Shown here: piece by piece, positions 50,619-59,862 of the stretch | How positions within the stretch are numbered: position 1 is the first letter of the stretch | Layout: each line of letters starts with the position of its first letter | DNA from: VXMO01 sp965219405 | Lineage (GTDB): Bacteria > Chloroflexota > Dehalococcoidia > UBA6926 | Direction: 5' to 3' | NCBI GenBank assembly: GCA_965219405.1 | Contig: OZ244736.1 | Location: 310,001-374,000, forward strand | DNA length: 64,000 nt | The notes under the pieces: model-generated | The model's database searches: none | Told to the model about the DNA's origin: nothing | Seen by the model: the letters and a program-made list of their open reading frames with translations, nothing else | Position numbers and translations under genes: made by a program

Positions 50619-51851
50619 CTAGAGCGGAATATCGTCCGGTGTTTCGAGGCTGAACGCGCGGTGCAGGGCGCGGACGGCATCCTCCACGTGGTCCTGGTGC
50701 ACGACGCAGGTGAGGCTGATCTCCGCCGTCGTGATCATCTCGATATTGACGTTGGCGTCCCGCAGTGCTCGGAACATCGCGCCCGCGTAGCCGGGTGAGT
50801 TCGTAAGTCCCGCCCCGACGATGCTGACCTTGGCAAGATGGTCGTCCGCCGTCACGTCCGCCGCGCCGAGTTCGGCCTGGATGGCGCGGGTCCGTTCAAT
50901 GGTCTCCTCCAGGTCACCCCGCGCCACGGTGAATGAGAGGTCGCTCAGCCCATGCTGACCGGCGTTCTGTACGATGATATCCACGCTGATTCCCGCGTCG
51001 GCTAGCGGGGAGAAGACCTGCGCGGCGATGCCGGGTCGGTCCGGGACGCCCAGCAGTGTCACCCGCGCGATGCCGGCGTCATGCGCGATCCCCCGCACCT
51101 TGTTCCGATTTTCCATGAGCCCTCCTCCGTGAATGCGCGTGCCCGTCGGCTCTTCCAGCAGGCTTGAGGCCACAAGGATGGGAACATCGTAGACCCAACC
51201 CAACTCGACGGCGCGATTGTGCATCACTCGTGCGCCTTCACTGGCCATCTCCAGCATCTCGTCGTAGGCGATGTCCACCAGCCGACGAGCTTCCGGCACG
51301 ATACGCGGGTCCGCCGTGTGGATGCCGTCCACGTCCGTATAGATCTCGCAGACCGGCGCCCGCAGCTCCGCGGCCAGGGCAACGGCCGTCGTATCTGAGC
51401 CGCCGCGGCCGAGGGTGGTTATCTCGAAGTCGTCCGTCGTCCCCTGGAAACCGGCAACAACGACAATGTTGCCGCGGCCAATCTCGTCCTGGAGTCGCTT
51501 GGGCTCAATCTGCGTGATACGCGCCCGTGAGAAATCCGTGTCCGTGCGGATACCAGCCTGGAATCCGCTCAGGCTCACCGCCTCGTGCCCCATATCGCGC
51601 AGCGCCATCGCCAACAGTGCGCCGGACACGAGCTCGCCCGTCGATAGCAAAAGGTCCATCTCGCGCGGCGCCGGGCTGTGAGACACGCTCCGGCTCAGTT
51701 CGATCAGCTGATTCGTCGTCTGCCCCATAGCCGATACGACGACGACAAGATCATCGCCGGCCTCGCGCTCCTTCGCCACTCGTGACGCAACGCGCCGAAT
51801 GTGGTCGGCGGACGCGACGGAACTCCCGCCATATTTCTGAACCCTGAGCAC
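50619..51851 (-). CDS. lysC: Aspartate kinase
   Basis: 410 aa, GTG start. First step of the aspartate pathway to Lys, Thr and Met. The KYGGSSV nucleotide motif (6-12), the GRGGSDTTAVALA segment (about 155) and two C-terminal ACT domains (about 270-400) are complete, so it is a monofunctional, allosterically regulated enzyme. It starts 4 bp after thrB's stop, which couples it to threonine synthesis. Confidence 0.95.
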   Translation of the reverse strand: MLRVQKYGGSSVASADHIRRVASRVAKEREAGDDLVVVVSAMGQTTNQLIELSRSVSHSPAPREMDLLLSTGELVSGALLAMALRDMGHEAVSLSGFQAGIRTDTDFSRARITQIEPKRLQDEIGRGNIVVVAGFQGTTDDFEITTLGRGGSDTTAVALAAELRAPVCEIYTDVDGIHTADPRIVPEARRLVDIAYDEMLEMASEGARVMHNRAVELGWVYDVPILVASSLLEEPTGTRIHGGGLMENRNKVRGIAHDAGIARVTLLGVPDRPGIAAQVFSPLADAGISVDIIVQNAGQHGLSDLSFTVARGDLEETIERTRAIQAELGAADVTADDHLAKVSIVGAGLTNSPGYAGAMFRALRDANVNIEMITTAEISLTCVVHQDHVEDAVRALHRAFSLETPDDIPL

Positions 51852-51854
51852 TGA

Positions 51855-52781
51855 TTACGGCTCCGAAACAATATGCGCGCCACGATCTGACGGAGAAAGG
51901 ACGAGCGCTCGACCGGGGATATTTAACTTCCGCCCGGACTCTGCCATCGCGTCGGCGACGGCTTCAGCGTTTTTCGGTGAACTCATTGCCATGATTGTCG
52001 GCCCCGCGCCGGAGAGGAACGCCGTATATGCCCCTGCCTGCTTGGCCGCTTGAGTAAGGGGAGCGAGCCAGGGCACAAGCTCTGCGCGATACGGCTGATG
52101 CAGCCGATCCTCGGTTGCCAATGCCAGATCCGCCCAATGACGCGTTGTGAACGCATGGATCAGCAAAGCCGTCCGCGCAACGTTGAAAGCCGCATCCCCA
52201 AAAGGAACCTGCGGAGGGAGGGCGGACCGGGCGTCCGCGGTTGAGAGCGTGTGGTCAGGAATAAACGCGATGCAGTCAAGATTATCCGGGAATGCCAATT
52301 GGCGGGCAACCGGAGGCTCGCCCTCCGAAGCAACGGCGACGCACACTCCTCCCAGCAGAGCAGGCGTGGCATTGTCAGGATGTCCCTCGATCCTGGCAGC
52401 ATCGGCAATCATGCCGTCCGTGTCGCGTTCACGGCCCGCCACCATATTTGCAATGAGCAGACCGGCTGCGCACGCGGCTGCGCTGCTTCCCAGTCCACGC
52501 GCCAACGGGACCGCATTTGATGCAGCTATTCGCAGGGGGGGCAAGGCAATACCAAGACCCGCGGCGCCGATGTAGGCGGCACGAAAGATAAGATTGGAGT
52601 TAGCGGGGCCTAAGATCTCGTCCTCGCCTTCGCCTCGTATCTCGAAGCGGTTGGCGTCCGCCGGCTCCACCCGCGCCTCCAGCCAAAGGTCAAGCGCCAT
52701 CCCGACGGCGTCAAAGGCAGAGCCGAAATTCGCCGTCGAAGCAGGCGCACGCACGGTAAACGGAGCAAAGTCACTAGTCAT
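51855..52781 (-). CDS. thrB: Homoserine kinase
   Basis: 308 aa from the ATG at 52781. A GHMP kinase with the ATP-binding motif PLARGLGSSAAACAAG (about 95-110) and the C-terminal FLSGAGPTIMAM. It phosphorylates homoserine for threonine synthesis. The longer frame to 52841 is not supported by a ribosome-binding site, although none is strong for the chosen ATG either. It is followed by lysC. Confidence 0.93.
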   Translation of the reverse strand: MTSDFAPFTVRAPASTANFGSAFDAVGMALDLWLEARVEPADANRFEIRGEGEDEILGPANSNLIFRAAYIGAAGLGIALPPLRIAASNAVPLARGLGSSAAACAAGLLIANMVAGRERDTDGMIADAARIEGHPDNATPALLGGVCVAVASEGEPPVARQLAFPDNLDCIAFIPDHTLSTADARSALPPQVPFGDAAFNVARTALLIHAFTTRHWADLALATEDRLHQPYRAELVPWLAPLTQAAKQAGAYTAFLSGAGPTIMAMSSPKNAEAVADAMAESGRKLNIPGRALVLSPSDRGAHIVSEP

Positions 52782-52892
52782 GGCAGCCACACGATTAGTA
52801 TAGGGGCAACAATGTCCTGACCTGACGAATGTGGCGGACAATTGGCTAGGCGGGCCGAGATCTCATCTACCAGATTGCACAATAAGGAGTGC

Positions 52893-53198
52893 TTGGTTAC
52901 CCTGCCTATTGTGGAGATTCGGCAAACTGAAGTCTTTTCAAACTGGCTGAGGAGGTTGGGGGACCGAGAAGCTCGGCAACGCATTGGCCGGCGGATTCGT
53001 CGGCTATCGCTTGGCAGTCCTGGCGATGTGCGAGCCGTGGGTGAAGGCGTCTCTGAGTTGCGCATCCACTACGGCCCCGGCTATAGGTTGTACTTTGTGC
53101 AACGAGGGGAGGCTTTGGTTATTCTCTTAGCAGGCGGCGACAAGGACAGCCAGGATAGGGATGTCCCTCGCGCAATCGCGTTGGCAAGGGAACTCTGA
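52893..53198 (+). CDS. RelE/HigB-like toxin (addiction-module killer type)
   Basis: About 101 aa from a TTG at 52893 with AAGGAG 3 bases upstream; a GTG at 52911 gives the most family-like N-terminus (VEIRQTEVFSNWLRRLGDRE). It has the RelE-like core ELRIHYGPGYRLYFVQRG and ILLAGGDKDSQDRD, as in the subgroup annotated as addiction-module killer proteins. These inhibit translation by cutting mRNA on the ribosome. An antitoxin gene follows 10 bp later, a toxin-first order as in higBA. Confidence 0.8.
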   Translation: MVTLPIVEIRQTEVFSNWLRRLGDREARQRIGRRIRRLSLGSPGDVRAVGEGVSELRIHYGPGYRLYFVQRGEALVILLAGGDKDSQDRDVPRAIALAREL

Positions 53199-53208
53199 GG
53201 AGGCAGCC

Positions 53209-53511
53209 GTGGGCAAGGTGAAGACACTTCCCTGGGACCCCGCAGAACATATAGAAACAGAAGAGGATATGGCCCTCAGCCTCAGCGTGGCGCTTGAGGA
53301 CGATGACCCGCGCCTGTTGCTAGCCACCCTGAATGACATCGCTAATGCAAAAGCTAGGCTGGATTCAAAGCGGCTGGGCCGGAAATCCGTGAAAGAAACG
53401 CCTGCTGATACCCCTCTCAATGAGACCACGGACATTGCAACCGTACTGAAGAAGGTGCGGGAACTTGGTTTACAGTTGCACGCGAAGGTTGCCGCAGCAA
53501 ACCAACCCTAA
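53209..53511 (+). CDS. HigA-like antitoxin of the RelE-type module
   Basis: 100 aa from a GTG at 53209 (GAGGAGG 5 bases upstream); the frame opens at 53161, inside the toxin gene. KTLPWDPAEHIETEEDMALSL is a close match to antidotes that accompany killer-type RelE proteins. A helix-turn-helix is expected near residues 30-60 (LLLATLNDIANAKA), but the C-terminal half is degenerate relative to usual antitoxins. It overlaps the convergent Nmad3-like gene by 4 bp. Confidence 0.72.
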   Translation: MGKVKTLPWDPAEHIETEEDMALSLSVALEDDDPRLLLATLNDIANAKARLDSKRLGRKSVKETPADTPLNETTDIATVLKKVRELGLQLHAKVAAANQP

Positions 53512-54284
53512 GTACCCGCCGCCCTCTTCACGTCCACGTTCCGCTCCGCCACCGCCTCCCACAGCCGCCGTGCCCTCTCCTTGCCGCCCGACACCGTCGG
53601 GTCGATGACCAGCCTGCCTGAGCGCGTGTAAGAGCCGATCGTCTGTAATTCGCTGCGGTTCGGTGCCCACGTCCAGGGGCGGCCGCGAGCATCCAGAAGC
53701 GTCGACTCCGCCAATTCGCGGTCGAACGGTACGGCGATGGGTAACCTCAGTGACGCATCAGGATCGCCCTTCCACACCCAGAACGTGTCCAGCGCCCGTG
53801 AGTGGTACGCCGCCCGTCGTATATGCGCGTTCGCGCCGAACACGGTGAAGTTCCGCCCAGTCGGGTACGTCTCCACGTCTTTCAATACATCCGCCACGCG
53901 AAAGAACCCGATGAAATAGAATCCCGATGGCCCGATGAATCGATCCATGCCGTCATGCCCAACAAGCCGCGCCAGGAACACGATGTAGTCGCCGGGACCG
54001 CACGCCTTCAGGCCCGCCCCGCGTCCCGTTCTCCGCGGATCATCCCCATAGGTGAATGTGCGGAACTCCGGGTCGTCATGCAGCCGGTCATTCCATCGCG
54101 AGACGGGCGCGTAGTCAGCGAGAGTCTTGTCGGGGTCGTTATATGCGGCAAGCTTGGGATACGCAGGCAGCGTCGGCGACCACAGCCTTCTCTCCTCCGG
54201 GATGGGCAAAAACTCAAACGTGCCGTTAGGAAAGATAGGGCTGCGGAGCGCCCCATGAGAGGCATTCACGCCCACGTTCACCAT
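53508..54284 (-). CDS. Nmad3-like protein (nucleotide-modification-associated domain)
   Basis: 258 aa from the ATG at 54284; a TTG at 54317 would add 11 residues. The N-terminus VGVNASHGALRSPIFPNGTF followed by FLPIPE, then GPGDYIVFLARL and FYFIGFFRVADVL, matches the pattern I know for Nmad3. That domain was named from genomic association with DNA base-modification systems. Its biochemical role is unknown. No modification enzyme is adjacent here. The assignment is from memory of the pattern. Confidence 0.5.
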   Translation of the reverse strand: MVNVGVNASHGALRSPIFPNGTFEFLPIPEERRLWSPTLPAYPKLAAYNDPDKTLADYAPVSRWNDRLHDDPEFRTFTYGDDPRRTGRGAGLKACGPGDYIVFLARLVGHDGMDRFIGPSGFYFIGFFRVADVLKDVETYPTGRNFTVFGANAHIRRAAYHSRALDTFWVWKGDPDASLRLPIAVPFDRELAESTLLDARGRPWTWAPNRSELQTIGSYTRSGRLVIDPTVSGGKERARRLWEAVAERNVDVKRAAGT

Positions 54285-54382
54285 GAAGATGTGTGCGTTG
54301 GGATCGATGGTGACCAATGCGTGCTCCGGTCAGCGGCTGCGCGGCGGCGCGGCGTGGATAGAAATTCGTGCAACAATCACGT

Positions 54383-55540
54383 ATGAATCGTAGCAGTCAC
54401 ACCGAGACGCTGGCACAGGACGTCAAAGATGCCGCCACGATGGCAGGCTTTGATGTGGTTGGCATCGCATCGGCTGATGTGTTCCGCGAGCGCGGAGAGA
54501 CGGCGAAAGAGCGTGTCTCAGAGGGCTTGATGGACGGTCTGCCCTGGTTCACAGAGGAGCGCGTCGAGCGTGGCGCGGACCCGGCCAACATGTTACCCGG
54601 TGCGCGCTCCATCATCTCTCTCGCGCTCAGCCATCACCATGAGGGCGACGCTGAGGCTCCTGATGCGAAGCCGCGCGGCCGCATCGCCCGCTACGCATGG
54701 GGAGAGGACTACCACCGCGTCTTTGCCCGCAAGGTTCGCGCCTTCATCGAATCGCTGCCTGAGATTACCGGCGAAGCTGATGTCGGCACACGCTGGTACA
54801 CGGACACGGGGCCTATGCTCGACCGCGCCGTGGCGGAGCGGGCGGGAGTGGGCTGGTTCGGCAAGAACACCAACATCCTGACCTCGCAGGGATCGTGGAT
54901 GCTGCTGGCACAGATAATCACGACGCTCGATCTCGCGCCGGACGAGCCGCTCAAGAAGACGTGCGGGGCGTGCAACATCTGCGTCGATGCATGTCCGACG
55001 GGAGCGATTGTCGCTCCCTATGTGCTGGACAACCGCAAATGCATCTCGTATCTGACCATCGAAAATCGCGGCCCTATCCCACGTGAAATGCGGCCTCTCA
55101 TCGGCGACTGGATATTCGGCTGCGACATCTGCCAGGACGTGTGCCCCGTCAACCGCAAGGCGCAGGTTGGAAAGGCATATGCGGAACTGACACGAGACGC
55201 GGACAATCGCGCACGCCCGGAACTCGTCGAATTGCTGGAATTGGATGACGACGGTTTCCGCGAGCGTTTCAGGCAGAGCGCCGTGTTACGCGCCAAGCCG
55301 GAGGGGATGCGCCGGAACGTGTCCGTCGCCCTCGGCAACATCGCCGACCCGGCCACTGTCCCTCCACTCGCCCGCGTCCTGAGAGAAGACCCCTCCCCCA
55401 TAGTCCGCGGCCACGCCGCATGGGCCCTGGGGCGCATTGCCACCGAGGAAGCTTTGGCGACGCTCAGGGATGCGGCTCGGCGTGAGAAAGACGCCGGAGT
55501 GCTGGATGAGGTTAGTGAGGCGTTGGGGCAGGCCGGTTAG
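54383..55540 (+). CDS. queG: Epoxyqueuosine reductase
   Basis: 385 aa from the ATG at 54383. Last step of queuosine tRNA modification: cobalamin- and [4Fe-4S]-dependent reduction of epoxyqueuosine. It has WYTDTGPMLDRAVAERAGVG, two ferredoxin-type clusters (CGACNICVDACPTGAI and CDICQDVCPVN) and C-terminal HEAT-like repeats (about 300-385, VRGHAAWALGRIATEEAL). It is complete, with no other queuosine genes in the window. The 5' end is divergent from the Nmad3-like gene. Confidence 0.94.
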   Translation: MNRSSHTETLAQDVKDAATMAGFDVVGIASADVFRERGETAKERVSEGLMDGLPWFTEERVERGADPANMLPGARSIISLALSHHHEGDAEAPDAKPRGRIARYAWGEDYHRVFARKVRAFIESLPEITGEADVGTRWYTDTGPMLDRAVAERAGVGWFGKNTNILTSQGSWMLLAQIITTLDLAPDEPLKKTCGACNICVDACPTGAIVAPYVLDNRKCISYLTIENRGPIPREMRPLIGDWIFGCDICQDVCPVNRKAQVGKAYAELTRDADNRARPELVELLELDDDGFRERFRQSAVLRAKPEGMRRNVSVALGNIADPATVPPLARVLREDPSPIVRGHAAWALGRIATEEALATLRDAARREKDAGVLDEVSEALGQAG

Positions 55541-55546
55541 ACTCTC

Positions 55547-55894
55547 CTACGGCTGCGGGCCATACGCGTTGTCGCCGGGAGTTCCCTCCATGAATCCACA
55601 TTCGATGATGATCCAGAAGAGGCCAATCAATGGGATGAAGTTGACCAGCCCCCACCAACCGGTCTTGCCACGGTCATGAAAGCGCTTGGCAACAACTGCA
55701 TAGTAGATCCAGATGCTGAGTGGGATGAATAGTAGGTAGACCACTATTCCCAAGGCCGCAGCGACCAAGCTAAGCACGGCTACGGCTATTGCCGCAAGAA
55801 TGCCGATTGCGATTATCGGCAGGATCCCCTTTATCCAGAAGTCGGATCGGCCTATTCGCCCGTCGTAGCTGAATAGCACTGACTGAATCGGCAT
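55547..55894 (-). CDS. DUF805 membrane protein
   Basis: 115 aa. SYDGRIGRSDFWIKG at the N-terminus, AKRFHDRGKTGWWGL and about three to four hydrophobic helices define DUF805, a family of small inner-membrane proteins of unknown role. It converges on queG with 6 bp between stops. Confidence 0.9.
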   Translation of the reverse strand: MPIQSVLFSYDGRIGRSDFWIKGILPIIAIGILAAIAVAVLSLVAAALGIVVYLLFIPLSIWIYYAVVAKRFHDRGKTGWWGLVNFIPLIGLFWIIIECGFMEGTPGDNAYGPQP

Positions 55895-55962
55895 CTCACA
55901 CCTCCATGCTGCTGAACCCTGTTCTCAGGGGATGATGGGTGGCCCAAGCATAACAGTCCCCG

Positions 55963-57531
55963 CTAGTTCCCCGTATACAGCTCCCCGCCCGGGCGGAATG
56001 AAGCATAGCCGAACCAGAACGCCACGTGGCCGGAGACACGCGGGGCAAACTCACCATTGGGCCCGCTTAAGCTTTCTGGAGCGACGCGCCACTCATCGCC
56101 CGCCGCGTCAATCAACCCGCCGTCCGCCGCAAGTTCGAACGTCCGATTCTCTCGCAGAAACGCCTGAACTCCCCCCCCCGCGTCCGTAACCACCACGATG
56201 GGAACCTCGCTCACCGCATCGTTGAGAACGGCCCTGTCCCCCAACCCCTCAAGGATTTCCAGCGGATACGCCTTGCTCTCCCCGCTATCCAGGATCGCCA
56301 CAAACACCCGGTCCTTCGGACGCAGTTGCAGATCGTTCGCTCCGGGGCCGCCCGGGAACATCAGGCTGGGGCTGGAAAAGTAGTCGTAGTACGCCGCGCC
56401 GGGTGTGCCGGGTTTCTCATATGGCCGCTCATGCCCCGTGTCGAGTGACAGCACCGTCGTATCGGGATGCTGCCTATTCCACTCGCTCCACGTCGTCAGC
56501 GTCACCGGCAGGATGGGCAGTTCAATATCCTCACCGACGAGCTGTCCAACCACGGGGATTCCCGTGAACTGGTTCCACAGGCTTTTAGTGTCGGCGTCAT
56601 ACATGAGCTTGTTCGAACGATAAAGCAACCCGGACGACCCAAATATGTACGGGGCCTGCCCATCGCCGCGCCGCGTGTCATACAGGATGCCGGAGCCGCA
56701 CAGCGTGCAATAGGCAAGCGCGAACGGCTGCCCGCCCACCACGTCGTTCGTCATCTCATGCCAATTCATAATCCGAAGCGGATAGGCGCGCGCCTCACCG
56801 TTCAGGTACACGCCGAACACCTGCTCATCCGCCTCAAGGTAGCGCGCCTCATGCGCCTGAATGACGTCAGGGTTGTCCAGCGACGGGATGCCGTCCACAA
56901 CAACACCGCCCCACACGATCTCCTCCAGCCGGATCGTGTGCGCCACCCCGTCCTCCGGCAGAAACTCGCGGAACCTCGTATCCAACGTGCCCAGAATCTC
57001 GCCCTTCCACCAGGGATACACCGACGGCGGCGCATCGTACTCCGGGTGGTCTCCCACCCATTGGAGCCACTCAAAGCCGTCCGTCGAGAGGATATCCTCC
57101 CCGGTCAAATCCACGAGAGTGTCCAGGATATGCGTCCTGTAGATCTGCCCGTACGGAAAAACGTTCAACATATCGACCAGGAACGGCGCATAGTGCGGAT
57201 CCCTCGTCAGCCGAATCAGATCCACGCCCGGCGCAAGGAAGTCCGTCGGCGACGATCCTGTCGAGGTTTCGGGCCGCTCATGAAGCGCCGCCGTAAGCGC
57301 CTCGCGCAGCCGAGCGTCATTTAGTGTTGCAACGGTGTTGAACGTCGGCCGCGGTGTTGGCAGCGGCGCTGTTTCGGCCGCCGGGGTCTGCGTCGATACC
57401 GAGAACGGCACCCCCTCCGGACGCTCGGGCAGCGGCGTGGAAACCGGCGTCGCTTGCTCGCCACACGCCCCCGCAAGAATCGCCGTCACGATTAACAGCA
57501 GAGCGCCGGTCAGACCGATGAGACGCCTCAC
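55963..57531 (-). CDS. DUF3179 lipoprotein, cysteine form
   Basis: 522 aa. Signal peptide with lipobox (ILAGAC), a Thr/Pro linker, a helical region (about 70-160) and the DUF3179 domain (about 195-520). The redox-type motif is intact: GGQPFALAYCTLCGSG (C275, C278). The gene thus provides the cysteine reference for the TGA-containing DUF3179 gene at 33212-34483, with which it aligns around RAYP, NDxVGG and the CxxC. Function unknown. There are no obvious operon partners. Confidence 0.88.
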   Translation of the reverse strand: MRRLIGLTGALLLIVTAILAGACGEQATPVSTPLPERPEGVPFSVSTQTPAAETAPLPTPRPTFNTVATLNDARLREALTAALHERPETSTGSSPTDFLAPGVDLIRLTRDPHYAPFLVDMLNVFPYGQIYRTHILDTLVDLTGEDILSTDGFEWLQWVGDHPEYDAPPSVYPWWKGEILGTLDTRFREFLPEDGVAHTIRLEEIVWGGVVVDGIPSLDNPDVIQAHEARYLEADEQVFGVYLNGEARAYPLRIMNWHEMTNDVVGGQPFALAYCTLCGSGILYDTRRGDGQAPYIFGSSGLLYRSNKLMYDADTKSLWNQFTGIPVVGQLVGEDIELPILPVTLTTWSEWNRQHPDTTVLSLDTGHERPYEKPGTPGAAYYDYFSSPSLMFPGGPGANDLQLRPKDRVFVAILDSGESKAYPLEILEGLGDRAVLNDAVSEVPIVVVTDAGGGVQAFLRENRTFELAADGGLIDAAGDEWRVAPESLSGPNGEFAPRVSGHVAFWFGYASFRPGGELYTGN

Positions 57532-57619
57532 GCGAGGCCTACTTCATCTTGACCGTATTCAAGCTGCGCGCGTATCATCGTCATGCGCGATTTGCGTCGC
57601 CGAAACCAATCTGCGTTCG

Positions 57620-57892
57620 ATGAGGTCTGCACGGGTGAATTATCTCCACGCGATGTACCGTTTCTTCATTCCGAGCCTTGAGGCCAAGCTCAGGCTGCTC
57701 GCTGCTGATGTGAGCATCTTGGTCGGCACAATGCTTGCTACCATTCTAATCCGACAGTACATGTTCAGTTCGCTTGAGGCCGGCGCGGATGTCGTAACGG
57801 GCTTCCTTATAGGGTTCACTGTCGTCGTCTCGTTCAACGCTATCGTCTATTTCGGCTCATTAGCAGAGCCGGAGCCTGAGTCCGAGTCGTAG
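57620..57892 (+). CDS. Small membrane protein (possible)
   Basis: 90 aa from the ATG at 57620; the frame opens at 57335 but only overlaps the divergent DUF3179 gene there. Two hydrophobic helices (about 28-47 and 58-80) and an acidic PEPESES tail. No family recognised and no strong ribosome-binding site. Confidence 0.4.
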   Translation: MRSARVNYLHAMYRFFIPSLEAKLRLLAADVSILVGTMLATILIRQYMFSSLEAGADVVTGFLIGFTVVVSFNAIVYFGSLAEPEPESES

Positions 57893-57981
57893 CCGGAGAG
57901 CGCTGCCTGGCACGCCTCGCAGCAGAGACCGGCGCACAGCGCCATCGTCGCCAGTACGAACCCGGGGAGGCCTGAGGGGAC

Positions 57982-59391
57982 ATGAACATGGCGGCGAGAT
58001 CAGGGGGAGCGATGTCCCCTCGCGGCGCGCTTGATTCGTCCGGCCACAGCCTCGCCATCTTCACGGCTCTTTATGAACTCACCATGTCGCAGGCGTGGTG
58101 GCAGAGCGGCAACGCCCACGACGCAACGTTCAGCCTCTTCATCCGCCGCTTCCCGCCCAACCGTTCCTACTTCGTGCTCGCGGGCGTCCATGACATCCTC
58201 GACTACCTGACCGATTTCCGATTTACGGAGGCGGACATCGCTTACCTGGGCTCGCTCGGCCGTTTTGACGGTGGATTCCTGGAGTTCCTGGCCGACCTGC
58301 AGTTTACCGGCAGCGTCCGCGCCATGCGGGAAGGCGAGATCTTCTTCGCCGATGAACCCGTCATGGAAATCTCCGGCCCAGTCATCGAGTGCCAGATACT
58401 CGAGAACTACGTCATAAACCGAATCAGCTTGCAAACGATGCTTGCCACCAAGGCCGCCCGCGTCATGCACGCCGCTCGCGGCCGGCCGGTCACGTACTAT
58501 GGCTCCCGGCGTGCCCCCGGCATTGATGCCGCCGGCCAGATGGCGCGTGTTGGCTCCATGACGGGTTTCGCCGGAACGGGCAACGTCCTTGCCGCCGCCC
58601 AGCACGGCATCACCCCCATGGGCACGATGGCCCACTCATTCGTCGGGTCATTCCCAACGGAGCTTGATGCCTTTCGCGCCTTCGCCCGCTCCTTCCCGGA
58701 CGCCTCCACGTTCCTGATCGACACCTACGACCCCATCGAGGGCGCGCGAAACGCCATCACCGTCGCGCTTGAGATGAAGGAGGTCGGCCACAAGCTCGGC
58801 GCGGTTCGACTGGACAGCGGCGACCTGCTCAACCTCTCACGCCGCGTCCGCGCCATGCTCGACGGCGCAGGACTGGAGGACGTGGATATCGTCGCGAGCG
58901 GCGAGCTGGACGAGTTCGTCATCGATAGCCAACTGCGGGACGGCGCGCCAATAGCCGGTTTCGGCGTCGGAACGCGCATCGGCTCCTCAGCAGACGCCCC
59001 ATGGACGGACTCCGTCTACAAACTGGTCGAGTACGCCGGTGAGCCGGTCCTCAAGCTGAGTGTGGGCAAAGAAACTCTCCCGGGTCGCAAGCAGATCTAC
59101 CGGCACGAGGACAAGAACGGCGGCTTCGAGAGTGATGTAATTGCCATGGCGGACGAGCCTCCTCCAAACGGTGCAACCTCGCTGCTGGAAGAAGTCATGC
59201 GAGACGGCCGCGCACTCAGGCCCCATCCGACACTCGACGACTCCCGCCACCTCTTCCAACGAGGTTTCGCCGCCCTGCCCGAGGATGTGAAGGCCCTCAC
59301 CGGCGCCGCAACCTACCCCGTAGCTATCTCCCCCGCGCTGGCGGAACTCCAAATCCGCATGGCGGAGGCTGCGCACCCGGGCGGGAGGTAA
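57982..59391 (+). CDS. pncB: Nicotinate phosphoribosyltransferase
   Basis: 469 aa. First step of the NAD salvage (Preiss-Handler) pathway: nicotinate + PRPP to nicotinate mononucleotide. The N-terminal SLAIFTALYELTMSQAWWQSG, the FAGTGNVLAAAQHGITPMGT segment and the GAVRLDSGDLLNLSR phosphoribosyl-binding strand are characteristic. GAGGGGAC precedes the ATG. The length is usual for the bacterial long-form enzyme. Confidence 0.93.
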   Translation: MNMAARSGGAMSPRGALDSSGHSLAIFTALYELTMSQAWWQSGNAHDATFSLFIRRFPPNRSYFVLAGVHDILDYLTDFRFTEADIAYLGSLGRFDGGFLEFLADLQFTGSVRAMREGEIFFADEPVMEISGPVIECQILENYVINRISLQTMLATKAARVMHAARGRPVTYYGSRRAPGIDAAGQMARVGSMTGFAGTGNVLAAAQHGITPMGTMAHSFVGSFPTELDAFRAFARSFPDASTFLIDTYDPIEGARNAITVALEMKEVGHKLGAVRLDSGDLLNLSRRVRAMLDGAGLEDVDIVASGELDEFVIDSQLRDGAPIAGFGVGTRIGSSADAPWTDSVYKLVEYAGEPVLKLSVGKETLPGRKQIYRHEDKNGGFESDVIAMADEPPPNGATSLLEEVMRDGRALRPHPTLDDSRHLFQRGFAALPEDVKALTGAATYPVAISPALAELQIRMAEAAHPGGR

Positions 59392-59458
59392 GACGGCGGC
59401 CCGATACAGTCGTTAGCACTCTATACTGTATGCGTATGGCGCGGGGATTGGAGGATCG

Positions 59459-59815
59459 ATGGGAACGTTCAATGTTGAGTTTCGTATTGCGAATTCCGCG
59501 GGTGGTGCGGACCGCGCTTTTGAGGGTGCCGTCGATACGGGAGCGAGTTTCTCGTCTTTGCCCGGCAGTGCTTTGCGTGCGCTCGGCATCAAACCAACGG
59601 ATTCCGAGCGCTTTGAGCTTGCAGACGGCAATGTCATTGAGCGGGACATCTCTGAGGCGCGTATCTTCGTCAACGGACGAAACGCCACGACAATCGTCGT
59701 TTTTGAGGAGGACGGTGTGGAGCCTGTCCTGGGCGCTCTCGCTCTCGAAAGCCTCCGGCTTGTCGTAGACCCCTTGAATGCGAGGCTAGCTCCTGTCGAA
59801 AAACTGAGGTACTGA
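59459..59815 (+). CDS. Single-domain retropepsin-like aspartic protease
   Basis: 118 aa, GGAGGATCG before the ATG and a TATACT -10-like box at 59422-59427. The domain has AVDTGASFSSLPGSAL (catalytic DTG-A/S) and a later VLGALALESLRL that forms the Gly-containing flap/psi-loop region. Retroviral-type proteases of this size work as dimers, so this would be a homodimer. Bacterial members of this group are often lone genes of unknown substrate. It lies between pncB and the convergent cytochrome gene. Confidence 0.75.
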   Translation: MGTFNVEFRIANSAGGADRAFEGAVDTGASFSSLPGSALRALGIKPTDSERFELADGNVIERDISEARIFVNGRNATTIVVFEEDGVEPVLGALALESLRLVVDPLNARLAPVEKLRY

Positions 59816-59862
59816 CACCACTTCGGTAAAGGGCGCTCGGGGGCTGAGGCCGAGTGAGTGGT

